Shown here: piece after piece, positions 28,701 to 33,367 of the stretch
Position numbering within the stretch: position 1 is the stretch's first letter
Layout: every line of letters starts with the position of its first letter
Assembly (NCBI GenBank): GCA_029959905.1
Contig: JASCNZ010000025.1
Location: 1 to 39,235 of the forward strand
From: Microbacteriaceae bacterium PS02344
GTDB lineage: Bacteria > Actinomycetota > Actinomycetes > Actinomycetales > Microbacteriaceae
Length of the DNA: 39,235 bases
Direction: 5' to 3'
Notes under the pieces: generated by a model
The model's database searches: none
Told to the model about the DNA's origin: nothing
Seen by the model: only the letters and a program-made list of their open reading frames with translations
Translations under genes and position numbers: made by a program

Positions 28701-28872
28701 TCACGTTGGCCTGATAGTTCGGCGCGTCGCCGGAGTTGGTGCCCCACTGCACGACCACGGCTTCCGCCGGTGAGGAATCGGCCAGGGTGAGCCCGACCGC
28801 GACGAGCGCCGTGGCGGTGAGCATCGCGACGGCGGATCGCCATCGCGAGGCACGCCGAGCACCACCCTCCAT
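10741..28872 (-). CDS. Giant LPXTG-anchored surface protein with 47 DUF7507/DUF11 Ig-like repeats (~6,043 aa)
   Basis: This is a secreted, wall-anchored fibre-like protein, probably an adhesin or surface-layer stalk. Residues 1-38 are a Sec signal peptide ending SSPAEA before VVVQW. Residues 39-400 form a unique domain (NSGDAPNYQANVNGDFLMAGN onward) that holds nearly all Cys of the protein. Residues 400-506 are a DUF11-like unit. Residues 506-5990 are 47 units of about 116 residues with consensus xVTKxGxL..G..GxxGDTVTYTF..TNTGNVTL, DPLPGLS, WPGxxGxLAPGQ, TxTQADVDAG and a final xNTATxxG strand. The C-terminus has LPATG (6006-6010), a membrane helix and RRRR, the target of a sortase not encoded here. 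Start ATG 28872 is chosen for its GGGAGGGAG site; a GTG at 28944 lacks one. The function and ligand are unknown. Confidence 0.93.
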   Translation of the reverse strand: MEGGARRASRWRSAVAMLTATALVAVGLTLADSSPAEAVVVQWGTNSGDAPNYQANVNGDFLMAGNGVLACTSASSTTVGTCNDLHAASSTNTENVNDNFVMSNSNTVTGFTTNSSSATISVPAGSTVVKAFLSWSGNTGAFTGDARVLCSTYSAARGVATLPAGSTTGYLTRAVQLKVGGDAITSVAPANVLVDPTTQATARYYSASADVTSAFANAATGAPVTVSAGNIWAPTGAGCYAGWSITVVYDFGTYIPGNTASVPHNIIYYEGHVRQGASDADLTVAFNGFTAVAPGTRAGFTLFEGDRNITGDTASYSRGTSTTFTPIPNPAGATNNFGIGRAEGSVRYTGTGTTAFTNQSVDVATTPLTNVVAGDSRVNLRLGTSGDSYLLRNAVLSVPTAGLQVSKTFNGTADTQSRTAGELATFTVRLTNTGAGTLRNIAVTDDQADCTRNLGAITLAPLESTTFTCTASAPSSTGYTSTAEATAYTVAGNYLAQDSDSTTVLLSAVSLAKTSALAPGASGRAGDVVTYTFTVTNTGQAPLTNIVITDPLVGLSPITFGSWPGTAGTLTAGQSVNATATYTLTQSDVDAGSVANTASVSADDNDGGVKPVGSSNRVTPLASAPGISVTKTGALASGATGRVGDRITYTFTFTNTGNVTLANASLVDPLPGLSPPAVTWPTTTAGLLPVGQTATATATYTITQADVDAGSVRNTATVTARTPSGATATGTSPQVQIATIASAPALSTTKSGTYTSGTGGVGSVITYTFTARNTGNTTLTGVSIADPLAGLSPLAYTWPGTAGRLAPGQAATATATYTVTQADVDAGAVRNTAVGTATTPAGATLSAPSAQSTVATASAAPAVALTKSGALTPGSTGRAGDTVSYTFRLTNTGNVTLSETAITDPLPGLSALAYTWPGTPGILAPGQAVTATATYTLRQSDVDAGAVANSATATARPPIGARLSQTRSATVPITPTSALTVLKSGAVTSGTGGVGSTVTYTFSATNNGNVTLTQVALADPLPGLSAITYTWPGTAGTLAPGQTVTGTATYSIRQADVDAGSVTNTATASGRTPAGATTTASSPTTRVATVAAAPATSTTKTAAVSGSARVGDVITYTVRTTNTGNVTLTGVTISDPLPGLSAFTSTWPGAAGRLAPGQTVVAVATYTIRQADIDAGAVRNTASATAQYGTTTTTSSSPTITTATAPAAPGIVATKSGALQSGATGRAGDTIVWTISLRNTGNVTLTAVSASDSLPGISAPVYGTWPSGTAGVLAPGQVVTASATSVITQADVNAGAVSNTATGSGTPPTGPAVTSPGAPATISLASVPSVSITKTGVVTAGSGGVGSTITYTFRATNTGNVTLTGVAVDDPHPGLSALTYTWPGTAGTLQPNQTVTATATYAIRQSDVDAGAARNTATVRGTPPTGAEVTATSSEVSVPTVPAAPAITTTKSASGAGGGVGSTVTYTFRATNSGNVTLTGVSIADPLPGLSALTYTWPGTSGTLAPGQSATATATYTVTQADVDAGSISNTSTARGTGRGTAVEASSGPVVTATAPLAPGIAVTKTGTLNGSGVAGDTVSYAFTVRNPGNVTLTGVALADPLIAGGAVPLTGWAGAAGTLAPGAAVTGTATYTLSQSDVDAGAVANTATATGQPPRGAAVSGTGIATVPIAAAPAIAVTKTGAITSGTGGPGSIITFTFSIRNTGTVSLGGVALTDTLAGLGTPTLTWPGAVGALAPGQTATGTATYTVRQADVDAGSVRNIASVSGRASNGTVVSASSTATVPTVAAAPGLAVTKTATVGGSGRVGDVVQYGIRVENTGNQTLTGVTIADELPGLSGLAITWPGTAGTLGPGQAATARGSYVITQTDVDAGTIRNRATAAATAPGGVPVTGAATRDTATVTASPQLALTKSAALPAGSTGRAGDVVTYTFTVRNPGNVTLTGVALADTLPGLSPITVAAWPGATGTLQPGQSITATATRALTQADVDAGAVANTATATAAAPGGAPLEQTAAATLPLTPAAALTLAKTGTYTSGSGAVGSVVTYRFTAQNTGNVTLTGVTVSDPRPGLSPLALAWPADAGTLAPGQQVTGTATYTVTQADVDTGSITNTATVSGTPPSGPAVGASSPAVVLATAPAGPAVATTKSAIVGGSGSVGDVVDYTITATNTGNVTLRSVAISDTLPGLTPLQYTWPGTAGTLAPGQSVTATTSHTITQADVDAGTLVNVATTTGTSLGGTAVSGASPAVTTPTAAGVPQLQVTKSGALPAGATGVAGETITWTVVLRNTGNVTLTGVTAADSLPGISELAYAPWPGGVTGTLAPGASVTATATSVARQSDVNAGSVANTVSATGAPARGQAATAVSAATVPLAAAPRIVLDKTGAYTAGDGAVGDTVTYTYTVRNTGNVTLTGVVVTDPHNGLSALSYGAWPSGTPGTLDPNQAVTATATYTVRQSDVNVGSITDTATVSGRTPAGAAVNAVSPTVVLSTASAAPTITAAKTATVSGSGGVGDLVVYTLTATNAGNVTLTGVALTDPAPGLTPLAYGPWPGATGTLQPGQSVSATTTHRITQADVDAGTIANTATATGTPPSGPAVSGSASRSVTTAAAAPDLEVVKRGVLASGATGRAGETVEFSFTLRNAGNVTLSNIALTDALPGLSPVSFTWPGAAGELAPGQTATARASVVLTQADVDAGGVTNTADVSATVPGGTTIERTAAVTVPVGAAGTLTLSKTGAVVDGDAGEAGDTIRFSFSFTNTGNVTLSGVELADSIEGVDPAIVWPGATGVLAPGATATAAADYTITQADVDAGTVVNAATVAGLTPAGAAVSASDDVSVATGAQRAQLTLTKVGGTLPGEAGVGDTITYALTLTNAGNVTVSGLTLTDDRPGVVLAPATWPLTEGVLAPGESATASATYVLTQADIDAGSVENVARAAGTAPGPQGPVAVEVVSDASIVATERSAPALVVSNSGVLPEGAAAGSVVTWTYVLRNTGNVTLNGVTLTDALAGTSAPTYDWQDGTPFSLAPDQSVTATATTILTQADVDAGAIVSVVTGRGTPVVGAEVAATAPATVRIAAPADITLLKSADRTTGLAAGDVVTFTFTIRNSGELTLDGVAISDLLPGLSAVAFGAWPGRVGTLAPDETVTATATYRVTQADVDRGGIDNSATASGRPPVGDVVSDTATVRLDTVTAAPELTLDKTTTQDAVVRGDVVEYAFTVENSGNVTLTGVAIDDELPGLSAFSYGAWPSGEAGVLAPGDAVTAVARYTVTQADVDAGTVRNAASVDGVPPTGPAVSAADAVDVAVAEASPALSVDKTGALAAGATGRAGDTVEYRFSVTNTGDVTVSNVQLVDPLPGLSPLAVTWPDAAGVLAPGRTATATATYTLTQADVDAGAVANTVTADGVPARGALPPETERSDSHIVPITPGAALSAVKSGVFVDGGIGQVGDVIQYEIVATNTGNVTISEGGLIDPMPGLFDVSIAWSGVAGVLEVGDSVTGRGKYRITQADVDAGSVVNTGTVGGRTPAGAPVRVDTNTVTINTVLPAPGIAVTKTGELAGDGAVDDTVSYAFEVRNTGNVTLTDVTLDDTLPAVTVSEITWPDAAQPGRLAPGEVARATGLLTITQADVNAGRIDNTATATGLPVRGGDRISADSPVSTVATATAAPALDVTDSGALVPGGTGVAGDEVVWTYVLTNSGNVTLSGVTLADALAGVGAPAYTWTTPVGELAPGASVTATARYTLTQADVDAGAVTSVVTGAGTPQVGADVIATTAATLPIERVPALVVAKDATAPEAAGVGDTITYDFTIENRGNVTLSAVVLDDPLPGLSAPSIVWPGESRVLAPGDVATASATYTITQADVDAGAVENTATASATAAGGATLTSDPATTLTLTATAAPQLTTTKSAGIDGAGSVGQTIWYTIAVENTGNVTLDEVSVTDPLEGLSALDLAWPGEPGVLAPGQVVTAAGRYLITQADVDRGSIVNIATATGVPPTGPAVADASEQNTVVLPAAAPEAVLTKTGRLQAGATGEVGDSVEFAFRLENTGNVTLTDVVLDDALDGLSAIDIAWPGEPGILAPGTAAAATAVYTLTQADIDRGAVENTATLTASPARGDDLERTASTRVTVPRTPGLTAVKTGVLTDGGIGQVGDVIQYEVTATNTGNVTITEGGLVDPMEGLFDLSIAWDDPTRPGVVEVGDSVTGRAKYRLTQADVDRGFVENTAEVGGTVPDGSRITAATNTVRVATVQAAGSLAVEKTGVVDGAGGAGSAIAYTFIIRNDGNVTVSGISLSDPLPGLGEPVVDWPGDDGVLQPGQQATATAGYVITQADVDAGAVSNAATATGSGARGGTVTSAPGIATVPTQGIQASIDVAKAAALAPGSTGIAGDTVNWTYTLRNTGNVTLRDVTLADRLAASTPAVYSWPDPAAPGVLLPGQTVTATSAYALTQDDVDRGSVGSAVVGTATPPRGADVTSEAAASVVVAARPALEATKASAVDGAGALGDRIDYAFTITNTGNVTLTLVDLQDALPGVSDPAFDWPGEPGTLLPGETVDATADYRITQADIDRGTVTNVATAQGKPPVGDLISVSTPAVESTVAPAAPTLSVAKTADVEGPGAVGDQIAYAFRIENTGNVTVRDIELDDPLPGLSAPAVVWPEETGVLAPGEVATATARYTLTQTDIDAGSVTNTATATGSSRAGAVVGTATVTAETAPAAPALELDKVGALEGGAVGEVGESVQYTFTVRNTGTQTLTGVVVSDPLPGLDELVFDWPGADGELPVGASATATASHILTQSDIDAGAVSNVATASAVPARGELAPVTDAATVAVPQSAALSAVKSGVFVDGGIGQVGDVIQYEIVATNTGNVTISEGGLIDPMPGLFDVSIAWSGVAGVLEVGDSVTGRGKYRITQADVDAGSVVNTGTVGGRTPAGAPVRVDTNTVVVNTVLPAPGLSVEKTGTLAGDGGVGDTVDYAFTIVNTGNVTLSGVTLSDPLPGLSAPDVTWPGTPGVLAPGATATAVAEYTITQADLDAGEVRNIASAAGVTPRGEDVTGESLPSVVDTAPAAPRVSVTDRGELARGATGTAGDTVIWTYTLANLGNVTLSDVALADAVPGIPAPEYLWPGVVGQLAPGQTVTAIARSTLTQADVDAGSVSSVVTGTGTPPAGAPASATAAATVTVTPVSGLVLQKTGTLDTADANGLGDGVTFGFRLQNTGSVTLSDVRISDELAGVGPITIDWPGTAGTLAPGQTALGTAPYAISQDDVDRGQVVNTATAQATTPAGAAVQAASTMPPITTEGEAPAIRTVKGGAYISGDGGVGSVVEYSFEVTNTGNVTLRLIRVVDELEGVSAPDLEFPSATGILAPGASAVGTARYTVTQADVDAGSIVNVATSFGTSPRGTVVSGTSDPFEIDTASPTGPGSASIETTQRAALAAGATGVVGETIEYTFAIRNTGNLTLDDVELENTIDGLSGFRYVWPDPAVPGRLLPGQVVTITAIHVITQADVDAGVVVNTAVGSGDRPRGGEVSDPSAPTVVELAAAAGSLTVTKAGVRTGDGAVGSGIEYSFTVTNNGALTLTGVALSDDLAGLGPISYGTWPGEPGRLAPGQSVSATAAYTIAQADVDAGAVRNVAVASGATLQGEQIGAESPESVVLTVAAAPLLDLVKTQRLADGATGRPGDTVEYAYSFRNDGNVTLTGVTLTDAQPGLSGIRIIWPGEPGVLAPGQTATAVATYVLQPADVDAGGVASTATVSGLGGGRMASDTADGAVTVDAAPGLELQKSSTLETVAQQGAGVRYEIRATNTGNVTLTNVAVADQLAGLGPLTVVWPGEPGRLAAGETAVFSARYVIGQADVDRGSIVNTAEGTATAPDGTDVTASDDDVRPVPRTASIDLRMSIAVADGQAGFAGDTLVFSYTATNTGTTTLTGVRIVDPYPGLSDIEYLWPGEPGVLLPGQSVTAIARVTITPAMEGTVVSSQAQVTSVEAETAEPVIDTAAASVELPARLGGVLPIPLPATGADPSIPLGVAGLLLLTGLVVLVVARRRRDHSAS
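14066..14396 (-). repeat. Near-identical 331-bp copy 2 (unit 38), atypical codons
   Basis: This segment matches 18269-18599 base for base except one position (14251 A versus 18454 G on the plus strand); the offset is 4203 bases, 12 repeat units. Most of the segment, from about 14140 to 14396, uses GAT, GGT and AAT codons where the flanking units use GAC, GGC and AAC. The protein is the VKSGVFVDGGIGQVGDVIQ unit. Confidence 0.95.
18269..18599 (-). repeat. Near-identical 331-bp copy 1 (unit 26), atypical codons
   Basis: This is the partner of 14066-14396. Identity stops abruptly at 18599, close to the unit boundary, and fades before 18269. Unit 32, halfway between the copies at about 16160-16500, encodes the same protein subtype (GVLTDGGIGQVGDVIQYEV) but with ordinary host-like codons, so it was not part of the recent exchange. 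Confidence 0.95.
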
Positions 28873-28942
28873 GACAGCTCCCTCCCCCGCTGCATCGCCC
28901 GCACCGGCAAAGACTGGGGAACCGGTGAATGCGATTTCCGAC

Positions 28943-28972
28943 ACTGTAAGCAGACCTGTAGGTAACCTTCAA
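28943..28972 (-). promoter_or_regulatory. Candidate promoter and operator-like repeat of the giant gene
   Basis: On the minus strand TTGAAG (28972-28967), an 18-base spacer and TACAGT (28948-28943) form a plausible promoter, giving an untranslated leader of about 65 bases before the ATG at 28872. The -35 region overlaps the palindrome ACCTTCAAGGT (28966-28976) in a stretch that is visibly richer in A and T than its surroundings. A repressor or activator site is possible. Confidence 0.45.
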
Positions 28973-29011
28973 GGTCTTTCTCAGAAATGCCGTCACATCT
29001 AGAGTGAAGGC

Positions 29012-29221
29012 ATGAGCGAACCGCGGCGGCGCCTTCTCCTGCGGCTTTCGGTCACGTTTTCGCTTCTCGTCATCGGAGTCGTGGTCGGGCTGATCCTCCA
29101 GAACGTCTGGCTCGGCATCCTGCTCGCCGCGATCGTCTGGATCGGGTGGTTCCTCGGCTACGAGTCGCGCCGAGGCCACAATGCCGGGGTGAACGACGAG
29201 GACCACGGCATCGAGGTCTGA
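29012..29221 (+). CDS. Small two-helix membrane protein, unknown function
   Basis: This 69-residue protein has a basic N-terminus (SEPRRRLLLRLS) followed by two hydrophobic segments, about residues 13-31 (FSLLVIGVVVGLILQNVWL) and 34-48 (ILLAAIVWIGWFLGY), and a short acidic tail (NDEDHGIEV). Third codon positions are strongly G/C, as in real genes here. An AAGG precedes the ATG. It is divergent from the giant surface-protein gene with 139 bases between starts, so the two may share a control region. I do not recognise the family. Confidence 0.6.
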   Translation: MSEPRRRLLLRLSVTFSLLVIGVVVGLILQNVWLGILLAAIVWIGWFLGYESRRGHNAGVNDEDHGIEV

Positions 29222-29302
29222 CCGACCGTCCGAGTCGTGCCCCATCGTCACGCGCACGTTCGATCTGGACCGACACTGACGAACGGCCGGACGCGTCACG
29301 GC

Positions 29303-30766
29303 TCAGAGCGACGGCGCGACCGCAGCCTCGGCGGGGCGGTCGGTGAACGCCGTCCGCGGCACGAACAGCAGGCAGAAGGCGGCGACGAGCGCGGTCACTC
29401 CGCACACGATCCATACGGTCATGTACCCCTCGAGCGACCCGGCGGTGCTCTCCACCGCGGAGCCCGCTGACTGCGTCAGTCCTCCGAGCAGCGCGATGCC
29501 GAACACGCACGACGCGACGGCTCCCCCGACCGTCTTCACCGAGTTCGTCAGCCCCGTCGCGACGCCGGTCTGGGTTGGCGGAGCAGCCGATGCGGCCGCG
29601 GCAGGCAGCGCGGCGACGAGAGCGCCGGATCCCAGACCGGCGATCATCATGTTCGCGACGACCTGCGCGTAGGACTGATGGAACGGCACGAAAAGCAGGA
29701 AGCCCGCCCCGACGAGCAGCGACGCGAGGAGCAGGGCGCGTCGCGGGGTGATGCGCCGTGCCACGGCGGGGAAGAGCAGCGCCCCGACGATCATCGCGAT
29801 GAGGTACAGCCCGATGATCAGCGACGTCTGGAAGCCGCTGGTCCCGAGGCCGTAGCCGTTCACGCCGGGGTCGGTACGGGCGAAGGTCGAGAGCGGAGCC
29901 TGCGCGCCGAGCACGCTCACCCCGAACAGGCCGGCCGTGAGGAAGACCGGACCAAGCGCCGGCGACCGGAACATCCGCACGTCGATCAGCGGATCCGGGT
30001 GCCGCAGTTCCCACCGCGCGAAGGGGATGACCAGCAGCACGCCCAGCACGACCACGGCCCACGACAAGGGGTTCGCGACCCCGCCGTCGAGGCGCAGCAG
30101 ACTGAGACCTCCCGTGAAGCAGAGCAGAGCCAGGGTGATCAGCACCAGACCGACGGTGTCGAAGACCCCGCCGTTCTGATCCGGCGACTCCGTCACTCCG
30201 AGCAGGATCACGAAGAAGCACACGACGATCAGGGCCGCGGGCACGAGGAGAACGACCGTGAGGGGCAGCACGTCCACGAGCTGTCCCCCGGCGAGCGCGC
30301 CGATGATGGCCCCGCCTTCGAGCGCCGCGACGAGCAGTCCCGCTGCCTTGGCGGTGATGCCGGCTCGGCCCTCCAGGCGGCGGGATCGCGACCAGATCAG
30401 AGCGATCTCGAGGGGCAGCCAGACGACATAGAAGCCCATGAGCGTCCAGGCGACGAGGAACACGGCGAAGGAGTCGGTGAAGGGGAGCACGAGAGCGGCG
30501 ACGGCGGTGAGCGCGGTGGAGACCAGGAGCATCCGCTTGTGTCCGACCATGTCGCCGAGCTTGGCGAACGCGGGCACGACGAGTGCCGAGAGCATCAGCT
30601 GGGAGCCCTCCAGCCAATTCACATCGGCGTCGTGGATGCCGAGATGACGGGCGATGTCCGTCAGCATCGGCGTGTAGTACCCCTGCAGCACACCGCTGGT
30701 GAATTCGACGAAGGCCAGGTATCCGACCACGGCGGCGAGGGCGCCGAGCGTGCGGGTGCGCGTCAT
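29303..30766 (-). CDS. MFS transporter (DHA2-like, 14-helix type)
   Basis: This 487-residue integral membrane protein belongs to the major facilitator superfamily. The loop between helices 2 and 3 carries the family signature (AKLGDMVGHKRMLL). The predicted helix count is close to 14, and an LDxxG-like segment (FDTVGLVLITLALL) resembles the drug:H+ antiporter DHA2 group, whose members export drugs or other small organic compounds. The C-terminal half includes GVATGLTNSVKTVGGAVAS, a motif C-like pattern typical of DHA2 exporters. The start ATG at 30766 has AGGAG seven bases upstream. It stands alone, with no regulator gene beside it, so the substrate cannot be inferred. The 81 bases between its stop and the upstream small membrane gene hold nothing clear. 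Confidence 0.88.
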   Translation of the reverse strand: MTRTRTLGALAAVVGYLAFVEFTSGVLQGYYTPMLTDIARHLGIHDADVNWLEGSQLMLSALVVPAFAKLGDMVGHKRMLLVSTALTAVAALVLPFTDSFAVFLVAWTLMGFYVVWLPLEIALIWSRSRRLEGRAGITAKAAGLLVAALEGGAIIGALAGGQLVDVLPLTVVLLVPAALIVVCFFVILLGVTESPDQNGGVFDTVGLVLITLALLCFTGGLSLLRLDGGVANPLSWAVVVLGVLLVIPFARWELRHPDPLIDVRMFRSPALGPVFLTAGLFGVSVLGAQAPLSTFARTDPGVNGYGLGTSGFQTSLIIGLYLIAMIVGALLFPAVARRITPRRALLLASLLVGAGFLLFVPFHQSYAQVVANMMIAGLGSGALVAALPAAAASAAPPTQTGVATGLTNSVKTVGGAVASCVFGIALLGGLTQSAGSAVESTAGSLEGYMTVWIVCGVTALVAAFCLLFVPRTAFTDRPAEAAVAPSL

Positions 30767-30839
30767 CGCGACTCCTGCTTCTCTCCCGGCCCCGACGGCA
30801 CGGCATCCGGGTCTGACGTGCTCCTCGGGGCGTGTGGGA

Positions 30840-32180
30840 TCACACTAGCCGTTCGAGGAGCGCGCGGTGGAAGCGCTCGCCGCGCTCGAGAGCGGCGATC
30901 TCCACCCGCTCGTCGACGCCGTGGATCGACGCGCGCTGCGCATTCGACATGTCGAGCGGGGCGAAGCGGTAGACCGCCGGGGCGAACCGGTGGAAGTGGC
31001 GCGAGTCGGTCGCGGCCATCATCACGTACGGCACGGCCGGGATGCCGGGGTGCGAGACCTGCAACGCCTCGGCGAGCAGCGCGAACGGGGCGTTGTCGGT
31101 GGGCGACTCGGGCGACGGTTCGCTGGCCTCGAGCACGTCGACACGCACGAGCGGGTCGCGGATGCGTCGACGCAGACGGTGCACCGTCTGCTGCGTCGTC
31201 TCACCGAGGGCGATACGGAGGTTGATCGTCGCGGAGGCTTGCGACGGCAGCACGTTCGCCGCGGTTCCCCCGGACTGCATGGTGGGAGCCACGGTGGTGC
31301 GCACCAACGCCGCCGCCTCCCCGCCGAGCGCGGAGAAGACCCGCGCGGTGAGCACCGGGGCGACCGAGAGCAGACGCAGGAGGTGACCCGCCGCTCCCGG
31401 GGTGCGGTCGGCGAGACGTGCGAGCATCTGCCGCACGGCCGCCGTCGCCCGGGGACGGAAGGTTCCGGGCCCGAGGCGCTCCACAGCGCGAGCGATCCGG
31501 CGCACGGCGGTGCGCGTGGGGGGCGCCGACGCGTGACCACCCTCGCCGCGGGCCGACAGCCGCACGGTGAGTACGCCCTTCTCACCCACGCCGATCATGG
31601 CCGCACGACCCGGGACGAACGGCAGCGGAGCGTCGACCACCGCGCCGCCCTCGTCGACGACCAGCCACGGCACGATCCCCCGCTTCTGCACCACGGAGGC
31701 GATCGTCCGGGCGGCGTGCCCGTACGTCTCTTCGTTGCCCCCGAACGACAGATAGACGTCGCGCGCGGGAGTGAAACCGCTCGCGAGCAGATTCTCGACG
31801 GCCTCCAAAACGACGAGGAGCGGCCCCTTGTCGTCGAGCGCACCGCGCCCGTACACGAACCCGTCGGCGATGACACCGTCGAACGGCGGGTGCGTCCACG
31901 CGTCGGTCTCGTCGACCGGTACGACGTCGTAGTGCGCCATGAGCACGACCGGGTCGCCGGATGCCTCGTCACGAGCCGCCCATCGGAAGAGCAGCCCGTA
32001 GTCGGTGATGCGCTCGCGCTCGAGGTGCGTGTGCACCAGCGGGTAGAGCTCGGCCAGTAGAGCGACGAAATCCTCGAACGGGCCGCTGCCCCGCGCGTCG
32101 AGTTCGGCCGACACGGTCGGGAGGCGGAGCATCCGCGCGAGACGTTCCTCGATTCCGGGTCGTACGCTCGCAGCCGTCAC
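30840..32180 (-). CDS. M20 family metallopeptidase (CPS1/PM20D1-like)
   Basis: This 446-residue di-zinc hydrolase belongs to the M20/M28 clan. Metal and catalytic residues are visible: His83 and Asp85 in AHYDVVPVD, Asp116/117 in GALDDKGPL, Glu150/151 in GGNEETYGHAA, an Asp in the downstream DEGGAV segment and a C-terminal His in SIHGVDERV. A lid and dimerisation domain interrupts the catalytic domain at about residues 195-330. The length and the HYDVVPVDETDAWTHPPF stretch fit the carboxypeptidase S/PM20D1 subgroup, which hydrolyses dipeptides or N-acyl amino acids. No signal peptide is seen. The GTG at 32180 lacks a clear ribosome site, but TACGAT lies 6 bases upstream, compatible with a leaderless message. 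Confidence 0.88.
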   Translation of the reverse strand: MTAASVRPGIEERLARMLRLPTVSAELDARGSGPFEDFVALLAELYPLVHTHLERERITDYGLLFRWAARDEASGDPVVLMAHYDVVPVDETDAWTHPPFDGVIADGFVYGRGALDDKGPLLVVLEAVENLLASGFTPARDVYLSFGGNEETYGHAARTIASVVQKRGIVPWLVVDEGGAVVDAPLPFVPGRAAMIGVGEKGVLTVRLSARGEGGHASAPPTRTAVRRIARAVERLGPGTFRPRATAAVRQMLARLADRTPGAAGHLLRLLSVAPVLTARVFSALGGEAAALVRTTVAPTMQSGGTAANVLPSQASATINLRIALGETTQQTVHRLRRRIRDPLVRVDVLEASEPSPESPTDNAPFALLAEALQVSHPGIPAVPYVMMAATDSRHFHRFAPAVYRFAPLDMSNAQRASIHGVDERVEIAALERGERFHRALLERLV

Positions 32181-32240
32181 GTCGCCATCGTATCGACCGG
32201 CGTGGTCGGGGGCGCCGCCGACCGGGAGGAGAATGGAGGG

Positions 32241-33275
32241 GTGAGTCTGTTCGCCTTCGCCCCGTCGCGCGGGAGGCGATGGCATCTCGCTCTGCAGGCG
32301 TCGATCGGCATCGCCGCGCCGATCGCCGTCCTCGGTCTTCTCGGATACGCCCCCCTGGGCTTCGTCGCCGCGACCGGCGCGTTCACGGTGCTCTACGCCG
32401 GATCGGCCCCGGTGGTCGATCGCGCGCGCATCCTGCCGTTCGTCGCGGCGGGGCTGATCGCGAGTGCCGTCGGCGGCGCCCTCGTCGCCCCGAGCACGGT
32501 GGCCGCCGCCCTGGGTGTCGTGGTCGTCGCGATCGCCAGCTCGGCGCTCGCCTTCGGCTTCCGACTCGGGCCACCCGGACCGCTGTTCTTCGTGCTGGTG
32601 TTCGGTCTGACCGCCCACGTCATCGGCACGGGGGCCATCGCCCCGCTCGTCTACCTGTCGGCGCTGGCAGGAGGATGCGTCTTCTCGTTCCTGGTGGCGC
32701 TCGTCCCCCTGGTGCGGGCCCGCACGCGGGCGGTCGGGGCCCGCCCCCTGCGCGAGCTGCTTCCCGGGCCGCGCCTCGACGCGGATGGGCGGATGCTGCT
32801 GCTGCGGGTGGTGATCGTCGCGGTGATCGGCGTGCTGCTGGGCATCGTCGTCGATCCGGATCGCACGTACTGGATCGTGGGGTCGGCGGTCGCGGTGATC
32901 GGAGTCGCGGCGGCCCGCCGCGCCGCTTTCCAGCGGGGCCTGCACCGGATGCTCGGCACGGTCGTCGGCGCCGGTCTGTACCTCGTCCTCGCACTGCTCC
33001 ACCCCGCGGGCATCTGGCTGGCACTGCTGCTCGGGGCACTGCAATTCACGATCGAACTCGTCGTCGTGCGCCACTATGCGCTGGCCCTCGTGTTCATCAC
33101 GCCGTTGGTGCTGCTGCTCACCGGCGCCGCGACGGGCACCATCGGATCGATCGACGTCGCCGGGGAACGGATCGTCGACACGATCGTGGGAGCCGTGCTC
33201 GGAGCGGCGTCCGGCGTGCTTCATCGGCCCGCCGGGCGCGACATCGACTCTTCCTCCACGGGTCGCCAGAGTTAG
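32241..33275 (+). CDS. FUSC-like integral membrane protein
   Basis: This 344-residue protein has two blocks of hydrophobic helices, about residues 17-150 and 185-320, separated by a hydrophilic segment around residues 150-185 (ARTRAVGARPLRELLPGPRL). This duplicated layout and the VVDPDRTYWIVGSAVAVIG segment resemble FUSC/aromatic acid exporter-type proteins, in which the second block is a fusaric-acid-resistance-like domain. Transport of an aromatic acid or similar compound is possible; the substrate is unknown. GTG at 32241 is preceded by GGAGG and is preferred over upstream in-frame codons. It is divergent from the M20 peptidase gene across 60 bases. Confidence 0.75.
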   Translation: MSLFAFAPSRGRRWHLALQASIGIAAPIAVLGLLGYAPLGFVAATGAFTVLYAGSAPVVDRARILPFVAAGLIASAVGGALVAPSTVAAALGVVVVAIASSALAFGFRLGPPGPLFFVLVFGLTAHVIGTGAIAPLVYLSALAGGCVFSFLVALVPLVRARTRAVGARPLRELLPGPRLDADGRMLLLRVVIVAVIGVLLGIVVDPDRTYWIVGSAVAVIGVAAARRAAFQRGLHRMLGTVVGAGLYLVLALLHPAGIWLALLLGALQFTIELVVVRHYALALVFITPLVLLLTGAATGTIGSIDVAGERIVDTIVGAVLGAASGVLHRPAGRDIDSSSTGRQS

Positions 33276-33367
33276 CGGTTGTCCACGGTTCTTGCGTCTG
33301 CGTGACGTGGCGCGGATGACGGCTTGGCAGCCTGGAGGTCCGTCCGCACAATAGGAGCATGATCGCC

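Noticed and set aside
28873..28944. GTG at 28944 as start of the giant protein
   Set aside because: It has no ribosome site, overlaps the candidate -10 box and would put 24 extra residues before a normal signal peptide; ATG 28872 has GGGAGGGAG.
10741..29011. A sortase gene next to the LPXTG protein
   Set aside because: No sortase-like protein (TLXTC motif) is encoded anywhere in the window; a housekeeping sortase elsewhere is assumed.
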